Position numbers and translations under genes: made by a program
From: Lachnospiraceae bacterium
GTDB taxonomy: Bacteria; Bacillota; Clostridia; Lachnospirales; Lachnospiraceae
DNA length: 42,219 nucleotides
Reading direction: 5' to 3'
NCBI GenBank assembly: GCA_902363675.1
Contig: CABJAV010000024.1
Span: 605 to 42,823 of the forward strand
The notes under the pieces: generated by a model
What the model was told of the DNA's origin: nothing
Database searches by the model: none
The model's input: the letters and a program-made list of their open reading frames with translations, nothing else
In this document: positions 17,491-24,419 of the stretch, piece by piece
Position numbering within the stretch: position 1 is the stretch's first letter
Layout: the number at the start of each line of letters is the position of its first letter

Positions 17491-17607
17491 AAAAGCATTT
17501 TCAGAATTGAAATACAGGCCAAACAAGTAAAAAAATAATGCAAAAGCCAAAATGTAAAATTACATTACATCATGACGCATAATCATACATGAAATGTCGT
17601 GTAATTA
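17491..17607. other. Upstream region of the first Ter-island operon
   Basis: This AT-rich stretch holds several GACG/TGTCG and TTACAT motifs (for example ATTACATCATGACG near 17558 and ACATGAAATGTCGTGTAAT near 17587) that might form a loose inverted repeat upstream of the promoter. No gene is seen. Confidence 0.35.
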
Positions 17608-17636
17608 TTGATATTGTTGTAAGATAGCGATATACT
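17608..17636 (+). promoter_or_regulatory. Promoter of the PRTase-StiP-ATP-grasp operon
   Basis: The -35 TTGATA (17608-17613), a 17-base spacer and the -10 TATACT (17631-17636) precede a leader of about 120 bases. A short hairpin, GGGGG (17638-17642) with CCCCC (17654-17658), overlaps the expected transcription start and could affect initiation or RNA stability. Confidence 0.7.
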
Positions 17637-17763
17637 AGGGGGTGGTTAAAAATCCCCCAAAAGCTGCTTATAATAAAGTTTATAGAAAGACAACATTTAG
17701 CTTATTTGATTTATTCAAATAATTGGCTGTGTAAAACAAAGAATAGAAATGAGGTATTAAATT

Positions 17764-18864
17764 TTGGAATATGTTGAGAATGATTTAGTGAGAATAGCAA
17801 AAAGGGAAAACAATACGAGAAGAAGTTACTTAGTAGTTGATCCTCTTCAAGGAAAGCATATTCCGGTGGTTCCCTCAAGAGCATTGAAACTATTTTCAAG
17901 TTTGGCGGAAACCATCCGAGATGAATATAACGATGAGAATTTATTGTTAGTTGGATTTGCAGAAACAGCAACAGCGATTGGTGCACAGGTGGCTATTTCG
18001 ATAGGTGCAAAATATATTCAGACAACAAGAGAACCGATTCATGATGTCGAGTATTTGTTCTTTTCAGAGGAGCATAGTCATGCTACAGAACAAAAATTAA
18101 TAAAGGATGATATTGATGCAATAATCAATCAAACAGATAGAATTGTGTTTGTTGAGGATGAGGTTACGACTGGTAATACTATATTGAATATTATTAAGAT
18201 ATTAGACAGTCAATATCCTGGCAAGTTAAAATATGCTGTAGCTTCACTTCTTAATGGAATGGATTCTGAGCACATAGAATCTTATGAAAGAAGAAATATT
18301 TCATTGCATTATTTAGTTAAGACAGACCATAGCTCTTATGGTGAGAGAGCTGATAGATTTTTAGGGGATGGTCATTACTATAAATGTTTGGATAAAGAAA
18401 ATGATAATTATTCCACAATTTGCATACCTGGTAAGGTCGATGCTAGAAGGCTGGTGGATTCGATACAGTATGCTAATGCATGTGAAAATTTTTGGCTGGA
18501 GATAAAAAATGAAATTGGAGAATTTGTTGGTAAAAATGTTTTAGTAATTGGGACAGAGGAATTTATGTTTCCAGCTCTATATGTGGCTGAAAAAATAGAA
18601 TCGCAGGGAAATAATGTTTTATGCCATTCGACAACAAGAAGTCCAATTGCGGTTAGCCTTGAAAAAGAGTATCCACTCCATAATAGATATGAATTAAAAA
18701 GCATGTATGATTCAGACAGAAAAAACTTTATTTATGATATAGGGGAGTATGATAGGGTTTTTGTTATCACTGATTCTCCTAAAACAGAATATGAGGGTGA
18801 GAAAACATTAGTTAATGCGTTGAAGACGAGAAATGAAAATATAACAGTAATAAGGTGGTGCTAA
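17764..18864 (+). CDS. Ter-operon phosphoribosyltransferase with C-terminal TRSP domain
   Basis: This 366-residue protein starts at TTG 17764 (GAGGT eight bases upstream). The N-terminal PRTase_2-type domain (about 20-215) carries the PRPP-binding loop VFVEDEVTTGNT at 128-139. The C-terminal domain (about 220-366) carries the literal motif TRSP at 291-294 after VIGTEEFMFPALYVA, the mark of the TRSP domain. Comparative genomics of Ter systems (Anantharaman, Iyer and Aravind) places such proteins in a proposed pathway making a nucleoside-like metabolite. It opens a three-gene operon with the StiP-like and ATP-grasp genes. The metabolite's identity is unknown. Confidence 0.88.
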   Translation: MEYVENDLVRIAKRENNTRRSYLVVDPLQGKHIPVVPSRALKLFSSLAETIRDEYNDENLLLVGFAETATAIGAQVAISIGAKYIQTTREPIHDVEYLFFSEEHSHATEQKLIKDDIDAIINQTDRIVFVEDEVTTGNTILNIIKILDSQYPGKLKYAVASLLNGMDSEHIESYERRNISLHYLVKTDHSSYGERADRFLGDGHYYKCLDKENDNYSTICIPGKVDARRLVDSIQYANACENFWLEIKNEIGEFVGKNVLVIGTEEFMFPALYVAEKIESQGNNVLCHSTTRSPIAVSLEKEYPLHNRYELKSMYDSDRKNFIYDIGEYDRVFVITDSPKTEYEGEKTLVNALKTRNENITVIRWC

Positions 18865-18866
18865 AT

Positions 18867-19916
18867 TTGAGAAGTTCATATTCAGAGGAAGATGTAATAC
18901 TTCTTTTAAAAGATATAACAGGATTAGTTTCGCCTCAGTCTACAGAAGAACGGGAAAAACTAATACAGTCAGGAAAGCATTATAGTGAAATGCTTCCTAT
19001 TGAGTATGTACCAACAGAAAAGTACATGAAAGTGTATTATGAGGCTCTTGAAAGTTATTCAAAAACAGTAGCTGAAGCTGTTGGTAAGTTATCAGATAAA
19101 ATTATAGAAAACAAAGGAAGAGAAGTTGTTTTAGTATCATTGGCAAGAGCCGGAATTCCGATTGGAATATTAGTAAAGCGTTACATTAGGTACAAATATA
19201 GTATTGATGTTCCTCATTATTCTATTTCAATTATCAGAGGAAGAGGAATTGATGATAATGCTATGAAATTCCTCCTTGGAAAATACCGGCCAGAACAATT
19301 GTTGTTTGTAGATGGATGGATTGGTAAGGGGGCAATTTTAAATGAACTTAAGAAGGATATAGAAGCTTATAAAGGTGTTTCTTCTGATATTGCTGTAATA
19401 GCAGATCCCGCCAATGTAACAGAGTTATGTGGAACACACGAGGATATTCTTATTCCAAGCTCTTGTTTAAATAGTACTGTTTCTGGGCTTGTGAGCAGAA
19501 CATTTTTAAGAAGTGACATAATAGGAAAAGATGATTTTCATGGAGCTGTGTACTATGGTGAGTTGGCTGATTCTGACCTGTCATATGATTTTATTAATGC
19601 TATAGAAAAAGAATTTTCTATGGAGAATAACGATGATGGAATCGTTATAGAAGGCCAGGGAATTGATGAGGTTCGTGAGATTGGAAAGGTGTTCGGCGTA
19701 GATGATATTAATCTTATTAAACCTGGCATCGGGGAAGCGACTAGAGTTCTTTTGAGACGTGTTCCATGGAAGGTGCTGATTGATCAGAGATACAAGGGAG
19801 ATCCTCAGCTTGGTCATCTGGTAAGATTGGCGGAGGAAAAAAATGTTCCAGTTGAGTATTATCCACTTACACATTATAAATGTTGTGGAATAATAAAAAA
19901 AATTGCGGATGCATAG
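18867..19916 (+). CDS. StiP-family PRTase-like protein with C-terminal PELOTA-type domain
   Basis: The likely start is TTG 18867, since AAGGTGG at 18852-18858 fits it best; GTG 18855 is an alternative that would overlap the upstream gene. The N-terminal part (about 1-240) has VLVSLARAGIPIGILVKRY and FVDGWIGKGAI, which fit the family annotated as 'cysteine protease StiP' but interpreted in Ter studies as a PRTase-like enzyme. The C-terminal 90 or so residues (GQGIDEVREIGKVFGV onward) fit the PELOTA-type RNA-binding domain fused to it. It acts with the preceding PRTase and the following ATP-grasp gene. Substrate unknown. Confidence 0.85.
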   Translation: MRSSYSEEDVILLLKDITGLVSPQSTEEREKLIQSGKHYSEMLPIEYVPTEKYMKVYYEALESYSKTVAEAVGKLSDKIIENKGREVVLVSLARAGIPIGILVKRYIRYKYSIDVPHYSISIIRGRGIDDNAMKFLLGKYRPEQLLFVDGWIGKGAILNELKKDIEAYKGVSSDIAVIADPANVTELCGTHEDILIPSSCLNSTVSGLVSRTFLRSDIIGKDDFHGAVYYGELADSDLSYDFINAIEKEFSMENNDDGIVIEGQGIDEVREIGKVFGVDDINLIKPGIGEATRVLLRRVPWKVLIDQRYKGDPQLGHLVRLAEEKNVPVEYYPLTHYKCCGIIKKIADA

Positions 19917-19925
19917 GAGAAGATG

Positions 19926-20930
19926 ATGGTTAGGGTATGGTTTAATCATTGGTTTAGTACTTCGTACAGATTAATTGAACTGATGAAGCAAGATAATGAA
20001 GAAGAGATTTATGTTATTGCTAGCAATAAGCAAATAGATTCAGTCATTCAAAAGGTTTGTGATGAATGGTATCAGGACTCATTGGCTGATGGCGAAGAAT
20101 ATTTACAATATTGCATTGATTTCTGTAGAGAACATAAGATTGATGTGTTTGTTCCTAGAAGAAAGATGGTTGAGATAAGCCAAAACCGAGACCGTTTTAC
20201 AGATATTGGTGTAAAGGTAATGGTGGACGATTACGAAGTAATTAAGTTACTGAATGACAAAGTGGCTACCTATGATTACTTAAGAGATTGTGAAGGGCTT
20301 AATATTCCAGCATATAGAATGGCTAACACAGCAGACGAATTTGAAGCTGCATATGCAGAACTGAAGAAAGATTTTGATCAAGTCTGTGTGAAGTTTGTTA
20401 AAGATGAAGGAGCAATGAGCTACAGAAGAATTATTGATCATGTTGATCGATTCAAAAGGTTACGCATATATCCGGGTGCAGAAATCACCTATGAAGATTA
20501 TGTGGGAGCTTTACGTGAAGTGGAAAGATTCGATGACTTGATGGTTATGCCGTATCTTCCAGGTAATGAGATAAGTGTGGATTGTTTGAATACAGAAGAT
20601 GGATTAATTACTATTCCAAGATTCAAGGGTTCGGCAAGACATGAGAAGATTGTATTTGATGAAAATATACTTGCTATGACAAAGACCATTATGGAGAGAG
20701 TTGATTTACAGTGTCCTTGTAATATTCAGTTTAGGCTAAAGGATGGAGTTCCTTATTTGTTGGAGATAAATACAAGAATGTCTGGAGGTCTCCAAATGAC
20801 ATGTGAAGCAGAAAATATCAATATTCCGAATATTGCTTTAAATAAAGTTCTTGGAAAACATATAAAATGGTCATATGAACCGACTGAAAAAGTAGTTTCA
20901 TACATAGAAATACCTAAAATAATTAGATAG
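19926..20930 (+). CDS. Ter-operon ATP-grasp ligase
   Basis: This protein of 334 residues from ATG 19926 (AGGAGA six bases upstream; ATG 19923 is too close to it) has an N-terminal alpha/beta part. The ATP-grasp fold follows, with CVKFVKDEGAMSYRRI (lysine that contacts ATP), VMPYLPGNEISVDCL and the metal-binding LLEINTRMSGG near the end. It resembles the ATPgrasp_Ter family, presumed to ligate an amine or amino acid to a carboxylate in the Ter-associated metabolite pathway. It is the third gene of the operon begun at 17764, ten bases after the StiP-like stop. The product is not known. Confidence 0.87.
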   Translation: MVRVWFNHWFSTSYRLIELMKQDNEEEIYVIASNKQIDSVIQKVCDEWYQDSLADGEEYLQYCIDFCREHKIDVFVPRRKMVEISQNRDRFTDIGVKVMVDDYEVIKLLNDKVATYDYLRDCEGLNIPAYRMANTADEFEAAYAELKKDFDQVCVKFVKDEGAMSYRRIIDHVDRFKRLRIYPGAEITYEDYVGALREVERFDDLMVMPYLPGNEISVDCLNTEDGLITIPRFKGSARHEKIVFDENILAMTKTIMERVDLQCPCNIQFRLKDGVPYLLEINTRMSGGLQMTCEAENINIPNIALNKVLGKHIKWSYEPTEKVVSYIEIPKIIR

Positions 20931-21085
20931 CATTTTTTTACTCTGATGATTTTTACAAGAAAAGACATGGATTTAAGAAAAAGTATGATAACTATGATCA
21001 ACTTAGAAAGGTTGATATGCAGCTTCAGATGGGAATTATTAATGAAGAAGAACATGCTGAGAAAGTGAACAATATTTTACAGTAA
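20927..21085 (+). pseudogene. Short C-terminal gene remnant (SHOCT-like ending)
   Basis: An open frame without a plausible start reads FYSDDFYKKRHGFKKKYDNY, then DQLRKVDMQLQMGIINEEEH and EKVNNIL before TAA. The final helices (LQMGII-EEEHAEK-NNIL) resemble the short SHOCT-type tail found at the ends of many unrelated proteins. It probably is what is left of a fourth gene of the operon. Identity unknown. Confidence 0.4.
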
Positions 21086-21094
21086 GCAAAGAAG

Positions 21095-21130
21095 AAAAGC
21101 AGGTGCGTAATTGACCTGCTTTTCGTGTTT
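21095..21130. terminator. Bidirectional terminator between converging operons
   Basis: AAAAGCAGGT (21095-21104) and ACCTGCTTTT (21114-21123) pair perfectly. Because both arms end in A/T runs, the hairpin can stop transcription from the ATP-grasp side and from the opposite CitE-like gene. Confidence 0.85.
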
Positions 21131-21135
21131 TACAA

Positions 21136-22098
21136 CTAGTCTGTTATTCCATATGCTTCAGCTAAGAACACGGTTTTCTGAGCCCAATTAATGTGTGTTT
21201 TATATTCGTTCATTCGCTCTTTGGCTTCACTACCAGATACGAATGCGTTGGAGTTTCTGTTCCAATTAAGAATAGCTTGGGCATCATTGAAATCATTCCT
21301 AGATACTTGATATGCACGATTTATGATTGGAATTTGATTTGGATGGATAACAGTTTTCCCGGTAAAACCGCAAAGCTTATCGTCCTGTATTTCCTGAATC
21401 AGGCCCTTTTCCCAATTGTCTCCGGCGTAGTACTCCCACACTGGACCTGAAACAACATAATCCATTCCATAAATAGTTATAATATCTGAAAAAATATTGG
21501 ATATTGGTTTGATTTGATGAATAGATTCATCGGAGTGCCTTCTGAAACCGAACATGTGACATAAATCATTCCCACCAACACGGATGTTCATTACAAGTTC
21601 CTCAATTGGAGAGAGAGAGTCTTTAAGTGAGTATAAAATATCAGTTCTGTTTCTTAAATCGATTATTGAAGAATTCTCGTAAATCGGCATCATATATATT
21701 TTTTTTGATACAAGCTCATTTGCTTTGATAAGTTGATTAATATATTCAGTTGCATTGTCGGAATTGAATTTTGGAATAATAAAGCCTGTTATTATCTCTA
21801 TGCCTTCTTTGAAAGCTTTGGTTAAGCGCTCAATTTGTTCAGAGTTTCTTACACGAATAAAAATCTTTGGAAGGTAAAATGGCTGCTTTTGGTAGTTTAT
21901 AAAGATTTTATTGATTGATTCAATTAAAGTCTGTTCAGCTTCTGTTACGAAATCATCATTGATTGTATCCTCCAAACAAAGAGCTAAAGAAAACTTATTT
22001 CCAAATTTTTCATGAATGATAGAGTCTGCTATAGATTCCTTGTTTGCAGGGCAATATAGCAATGCTCCAACGCTATAATATAATACGTCGTTTTTCAT
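21136..22098 (-). CDS. CitE-like C-C bond lyase of the Ter island
   Basis: This 320-residue TIM-barrel protein has FSLALCLEDTINDD near the N-terminus (acidic residue of the HpcH/HpaI/CitE fold), PKIFIRVRN (substrate-contacting arginine) and IRVGGNDLCHMFGF. Near the end is GKTVIHPNQIPIINRAY, a classic CitE signature. It fits the 'C-C bond lyase' group found beside PRTase and ATP-grasp genes in Ter systems. It is on the opposite strand, converging on the ATP-grasp gene, so it has its own control (extended -10 at 22137-22142, AGGGGG ribosome site). Full length, no defect. Confidence 0.87.
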   Translation of the reverse strand: MKNDVLYYSVGALLYCPANKESIADSIIHEKFGNKFSLALCLEDTINDDFVTEAEQTLIESINKIFINYQKQPFYLPKIFIRVRNSEQIERLTKAFKEGIEIITGFIIPKFNSDNATEYINQLIKANELVSKKIYMMPIYENSSIIDLRNRTDILYSLKDSLSPIEELVMNIRVGGNDLCHMFGFRRHSDESIHQIKPISNIFSDIITIYGMDYVVSGPVWEYYAGDNWEKGLIQEIQDDKLCGFTGKTVIHPNQIPIINRAYQVSRNDFNDAQAILNWNRNSNAFVSGSEAKERMNEYKTHINWAQKTVFLAEAYGITD

Positions 22099-22136
22099 AT
22101 GTCCCCCTATAAAAGCCTAAAAAGGCATGATTAACA

Positions 22137-22145
22137 ATTATAACA
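22137..22145 (-). promoter_or_regulatory. Extended -10 promoter of the CitE-like gene
   Basis: On the minus strand TGTTATAAT (TATAAT at 22137-22142) lies about 40 bases before the ATG. No good -35 is seen at 16-18 bases. A small GCCT/AGGC hairpin sits in the leader. The opposite-strand gene at 22234 starts divergently. Confidence 0.55.
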
Positions 22146-22233
22146 CTTTTTGAAGAAAATGGGATATAAAATATTTCATATTTAATAAAATATGATAAAC
22201 TTAAGTATATTAGTTTAAGGTGGTGAGATTCTT

Positions 22234-23691
22234 ATGTCAGACTTGAAATATAGACATAATGTAATGAATATAAGTTCCATAGAGACATTTGCAAATGTAA
22301 AAGGCGGATGCTCAAACAATACAAGAGATGTGTATTTTGTTAGAGGATTGGGAGAGCCTCAAAATATTAATGCAATTCTTGAAAAAGTAGACAGACAAAT
22401 GGAATTGGAAATGAGTCAGAATAGGATCAAATATAAAAGGCTTAGTAAACTTCCTCAACTGAGAAATATTGACGAGGCTAATTATTATTCATCGTCCTAT
22501 GATCAGCTTCTTAGCGGCACAGGGTTGCTACTCAAGAACATTACAGTGGGAATTCCTTTTCAACAGACCTTATCAAATGCAATCAATATTGTTGTTGATG
22601 AGTATAAAAAAAATAGGAATGGTGTAAGTACGTCAATCTTAAAAAATTTTACGGTGAAATTGTTATATTGGCTTGATACTACAGTGAGTGAATTATTTAC
22701 TCAGTGGAATGAAAAGTCAAGCATAAAGGTTATATCCGATAATGTGGTTAAAGAGCAAGAATACCTATTCTATCAAATGCTTACATATCTTGGATGTGAT
22801 GTGTTTCTGATCCAAAATCGATTTGATGTTGAGGCTGCATCAGATATGTTACGATTTTCGCTTGAAATAAAAATGGGCGAAAAAGGGATTTCAGCCATTG
22901 AACCATATGTGAAAAAAGAGCCTGAAAAGCAACAGAAAAAAGTTGTTTCTCCTAGTGATATAAATGCTGAGCAACAAAATAAAAAAGTAATTATTCCTGA
23001 AAGACCGGGAAGAACAAAGCAAGTATCTTCAGCTTCCGTACCTAAAACAAACACAATGGCTGATATAACACAGCAAACCAGCACCATACCTATAAAGGCT
23101 AGCACAAGTATAAAAGAGGAAAAGAGTTTTGAACAACTTGCGCAGCTAGCTTCTTCTGTTGTGTTAATTGCTGTTCATGATATGGATGGCGATATAATTG
23201 GTACGGGTTCTGGCATCATGATTGGAAAAAATGGATTCATATTAACAAATAATCATGTTGCTTCAGGAGGAAGATTTTATTCTGTTCGTATCGAGGATGA
23301 TGAAGAAGTATATACAACCACAGAGGTTATAAAATACAATTCAATTACAGATCTTGCTGTTATTAGAATAAATAGAGTTCTTAATCCCATTCCGATTTAT
23401 GACGGTAAAAAGAAACTAGTGCGAGGACAAAAAGTAGTTGCAATTGGAAGTCCTTTGGGATTATTCAATTCTGTTTCGGATGGAATTATATCAGGGTTCA
23501 GAAATATTAATGACGTGGATATGATTCAGTTTACTGCGCCTATATCTCATGGAAGTTCAGGAGGGGCAGTATTAAATATGTATGGAGAAGTAATTGGAAT
23601 AAGTACTGCAGGAATTGATAGCGGACAAAATATAAATTTAGCTATTGGTTATGAAAATATTCGTATGTTTACTACTGGATTTAGATCGTAG
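22234..23691 (+). CDS. YceG-like domain fused to an HtrA-type serine protease
   Basis: This protein has 485 residues. The N-terminal half (about 1-225) resembles one unit of YceG-type Ter proteins, including EYLFYQMLTYLGCDVFLIQ at 176-194, which parallels three similar units in the protein at 24420. A polar Lys/Gln/Pro/Ser-rich linker follows (about 225-298). The C-terminal domain is trypsin-like: H341 in LTNNHVAS, D373 in SITDLAVI, and S442 in GSSGGAV, with AIGSPLGL before it. There is no signal peptide, membrane segment or PDZ domain, so the protease is probably cytosolic. It is transcribed divergently from the CitE-like gene. All catalytic residues are intact. Confidence 0.88.
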   Translation: MSDLKYRHNVMNISSIETFANVKGGCSNNTRDVYFVRGLGEPQNINAILEKVDRQMELEMSQNRIKYKRLSKLPQLRNIDEANYYSSSYDQLLSGTGLLLKNITVGIPFQQTLSNAINIVVDEYKKNRNGVSTSILKNFTVKLLYWLDTTVSELFTQWNEKSSIKVISDNVVKEQEYLFYQMLTYLGCDVFLIQNRFDVEAASDMLRFSLEIKMGEKGISAIEPYVKKEPEKQQKKVVSPSDINAEQQNKKVIIPERPGRTKQVSSASVPKTNTMADITQQTSTIPIKASTSIKEEKSFEQLAQLASSVVLIAVHDMDGDIIGTGSGIMIGKNGFILTNNHVASGGRFYSVRIEDDEEVYTTTEVIKYNSITDLAVIRINRVLNPIPIYDGKKKLVRGQKVVAIGSPLGLFNSVSDGIISGFRNINDVDMIQFTAPISHGSSGGAVLNMYGEVIGISTAGIDSGQNINLAIGYENIRMFTTGFRS

Positions 23692-23747
23692 AATGATAAT
23701 TAATGTCTAATTCTGTTACAAAATGTCAAATATTCAGCATGTTTATC

Positions 23748-23776
23748 TTGATTAGTGTATAGGAATATGATACAAT
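23748..23776 (+). promoter_or_regulatory. Promoter of the rhomboid-YceG-TelA-TerD operon
   Basis: TTGATT (23748-23753), a 17-base spacer and TACAAT (23771-23776), with a TG one base before the -10, precede a GAGAGGA ribosome site. No terminator is visible between the protease fusion gene and this promoter, so read-through is also possible. Confidence 0.7.
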
Positions 23777-23816
23777 TTTTTTTATGCAGAATTCATAATG
23801 AATGAGAGGATTAACA

Positions 23817-24404
23817 ATGAGTAATGGCAAAAAGTTACAATTATCTTTTAACTCTCCGGTAATCTTGGGTTTTACAATTGCCTGTTTTGCAGTGTTAGTA
23901 ATTGATAAGGTGACTGGAGGCACTTCTACATCTCTTTTATTTAGCGTTTACAGATCCTCTTTATTAAGCCCGTTAACATACTTAAGATTTTTTGGGCATG
24001 TATTAGGGCATGCAGGATGGGAACATTTTATAGGTAATATTATGATGATTCTTGTGGTGGGACCATTGCTAGAAGAAAAGTATGGTTCTTCTAATATGCT
24101 GTTTGTTATTCTTGCGACGGCATTAGTAACAGGAATTGTTAATTTTATATTCTTTCCACACACACAATTACTTGGAGCAAGTGGTGTTGTTTTTGCATTG
24201 ATTTTACTTGCTTCATTTACTAGTTTTAAAGAGGGCAAAGTTCCAGTTACATTCCTACTTGTTGCTATATTGTATATAGGTGAACAGGTATATGATGGAA
24301 TATTTATTCAGGATAATGTTTCAAACCTTACACATATTTTAGGAGGAGCAGTAGGTTCAGGGCTTGGCTTTGTAATGAACAAGAACAAAATGAATAGATA
24401 CTGA
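23817..24404 (+). CDS. Rhomboid intramembrane serine protease
   Basis: The start ATG 23817 is chosen because GAGAGGA ends six bases before it. The 195-residue protein has about six membrane helices. HAGWEHFIGN (H70, N74) is the rhomboid HxxxxN-type oxyanion element, LLGASGVVFA holds the catalytic S122, and NLTHILGG holds the catalytic H173. This is the minimal bacterial six-helix form. Rhomboids cut transmembrane substrates within the bilayer; here the substrate may be a membrane partner of the Ter proteins, which is inference from position only. It is followed 15 bases later by the YceG-like gene. Confidence 0.92.
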   Translation: MSNGKKLQLSFNSPVILGFTIACFAVLVIDKVTGGTSTSLLFSVYRSSLLSPLTYLRFFGHVLGHAGWEHFIGNIMMILVVGPLLEEKYGSSNMLFVILATALVTGIVNFIFFPHTQLLGASGVVFALILLASFTSFKEGKVPVTFLLVAILYIGEQVYDGIFIQDNVSNLTHILGGAVGSGLGFVMNKNKMNRY

Positions 24405-24419
24405 AGGTGAGAATACTGT

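Noticed and set aside
17638..17658. GGGGG/CCCCC hairpin as a terminator of an upstream transcript
   Set aside because: No upstream gene reads into it and it is not followed by a T-run; it lies at the expected start of the Ter operon transcript.
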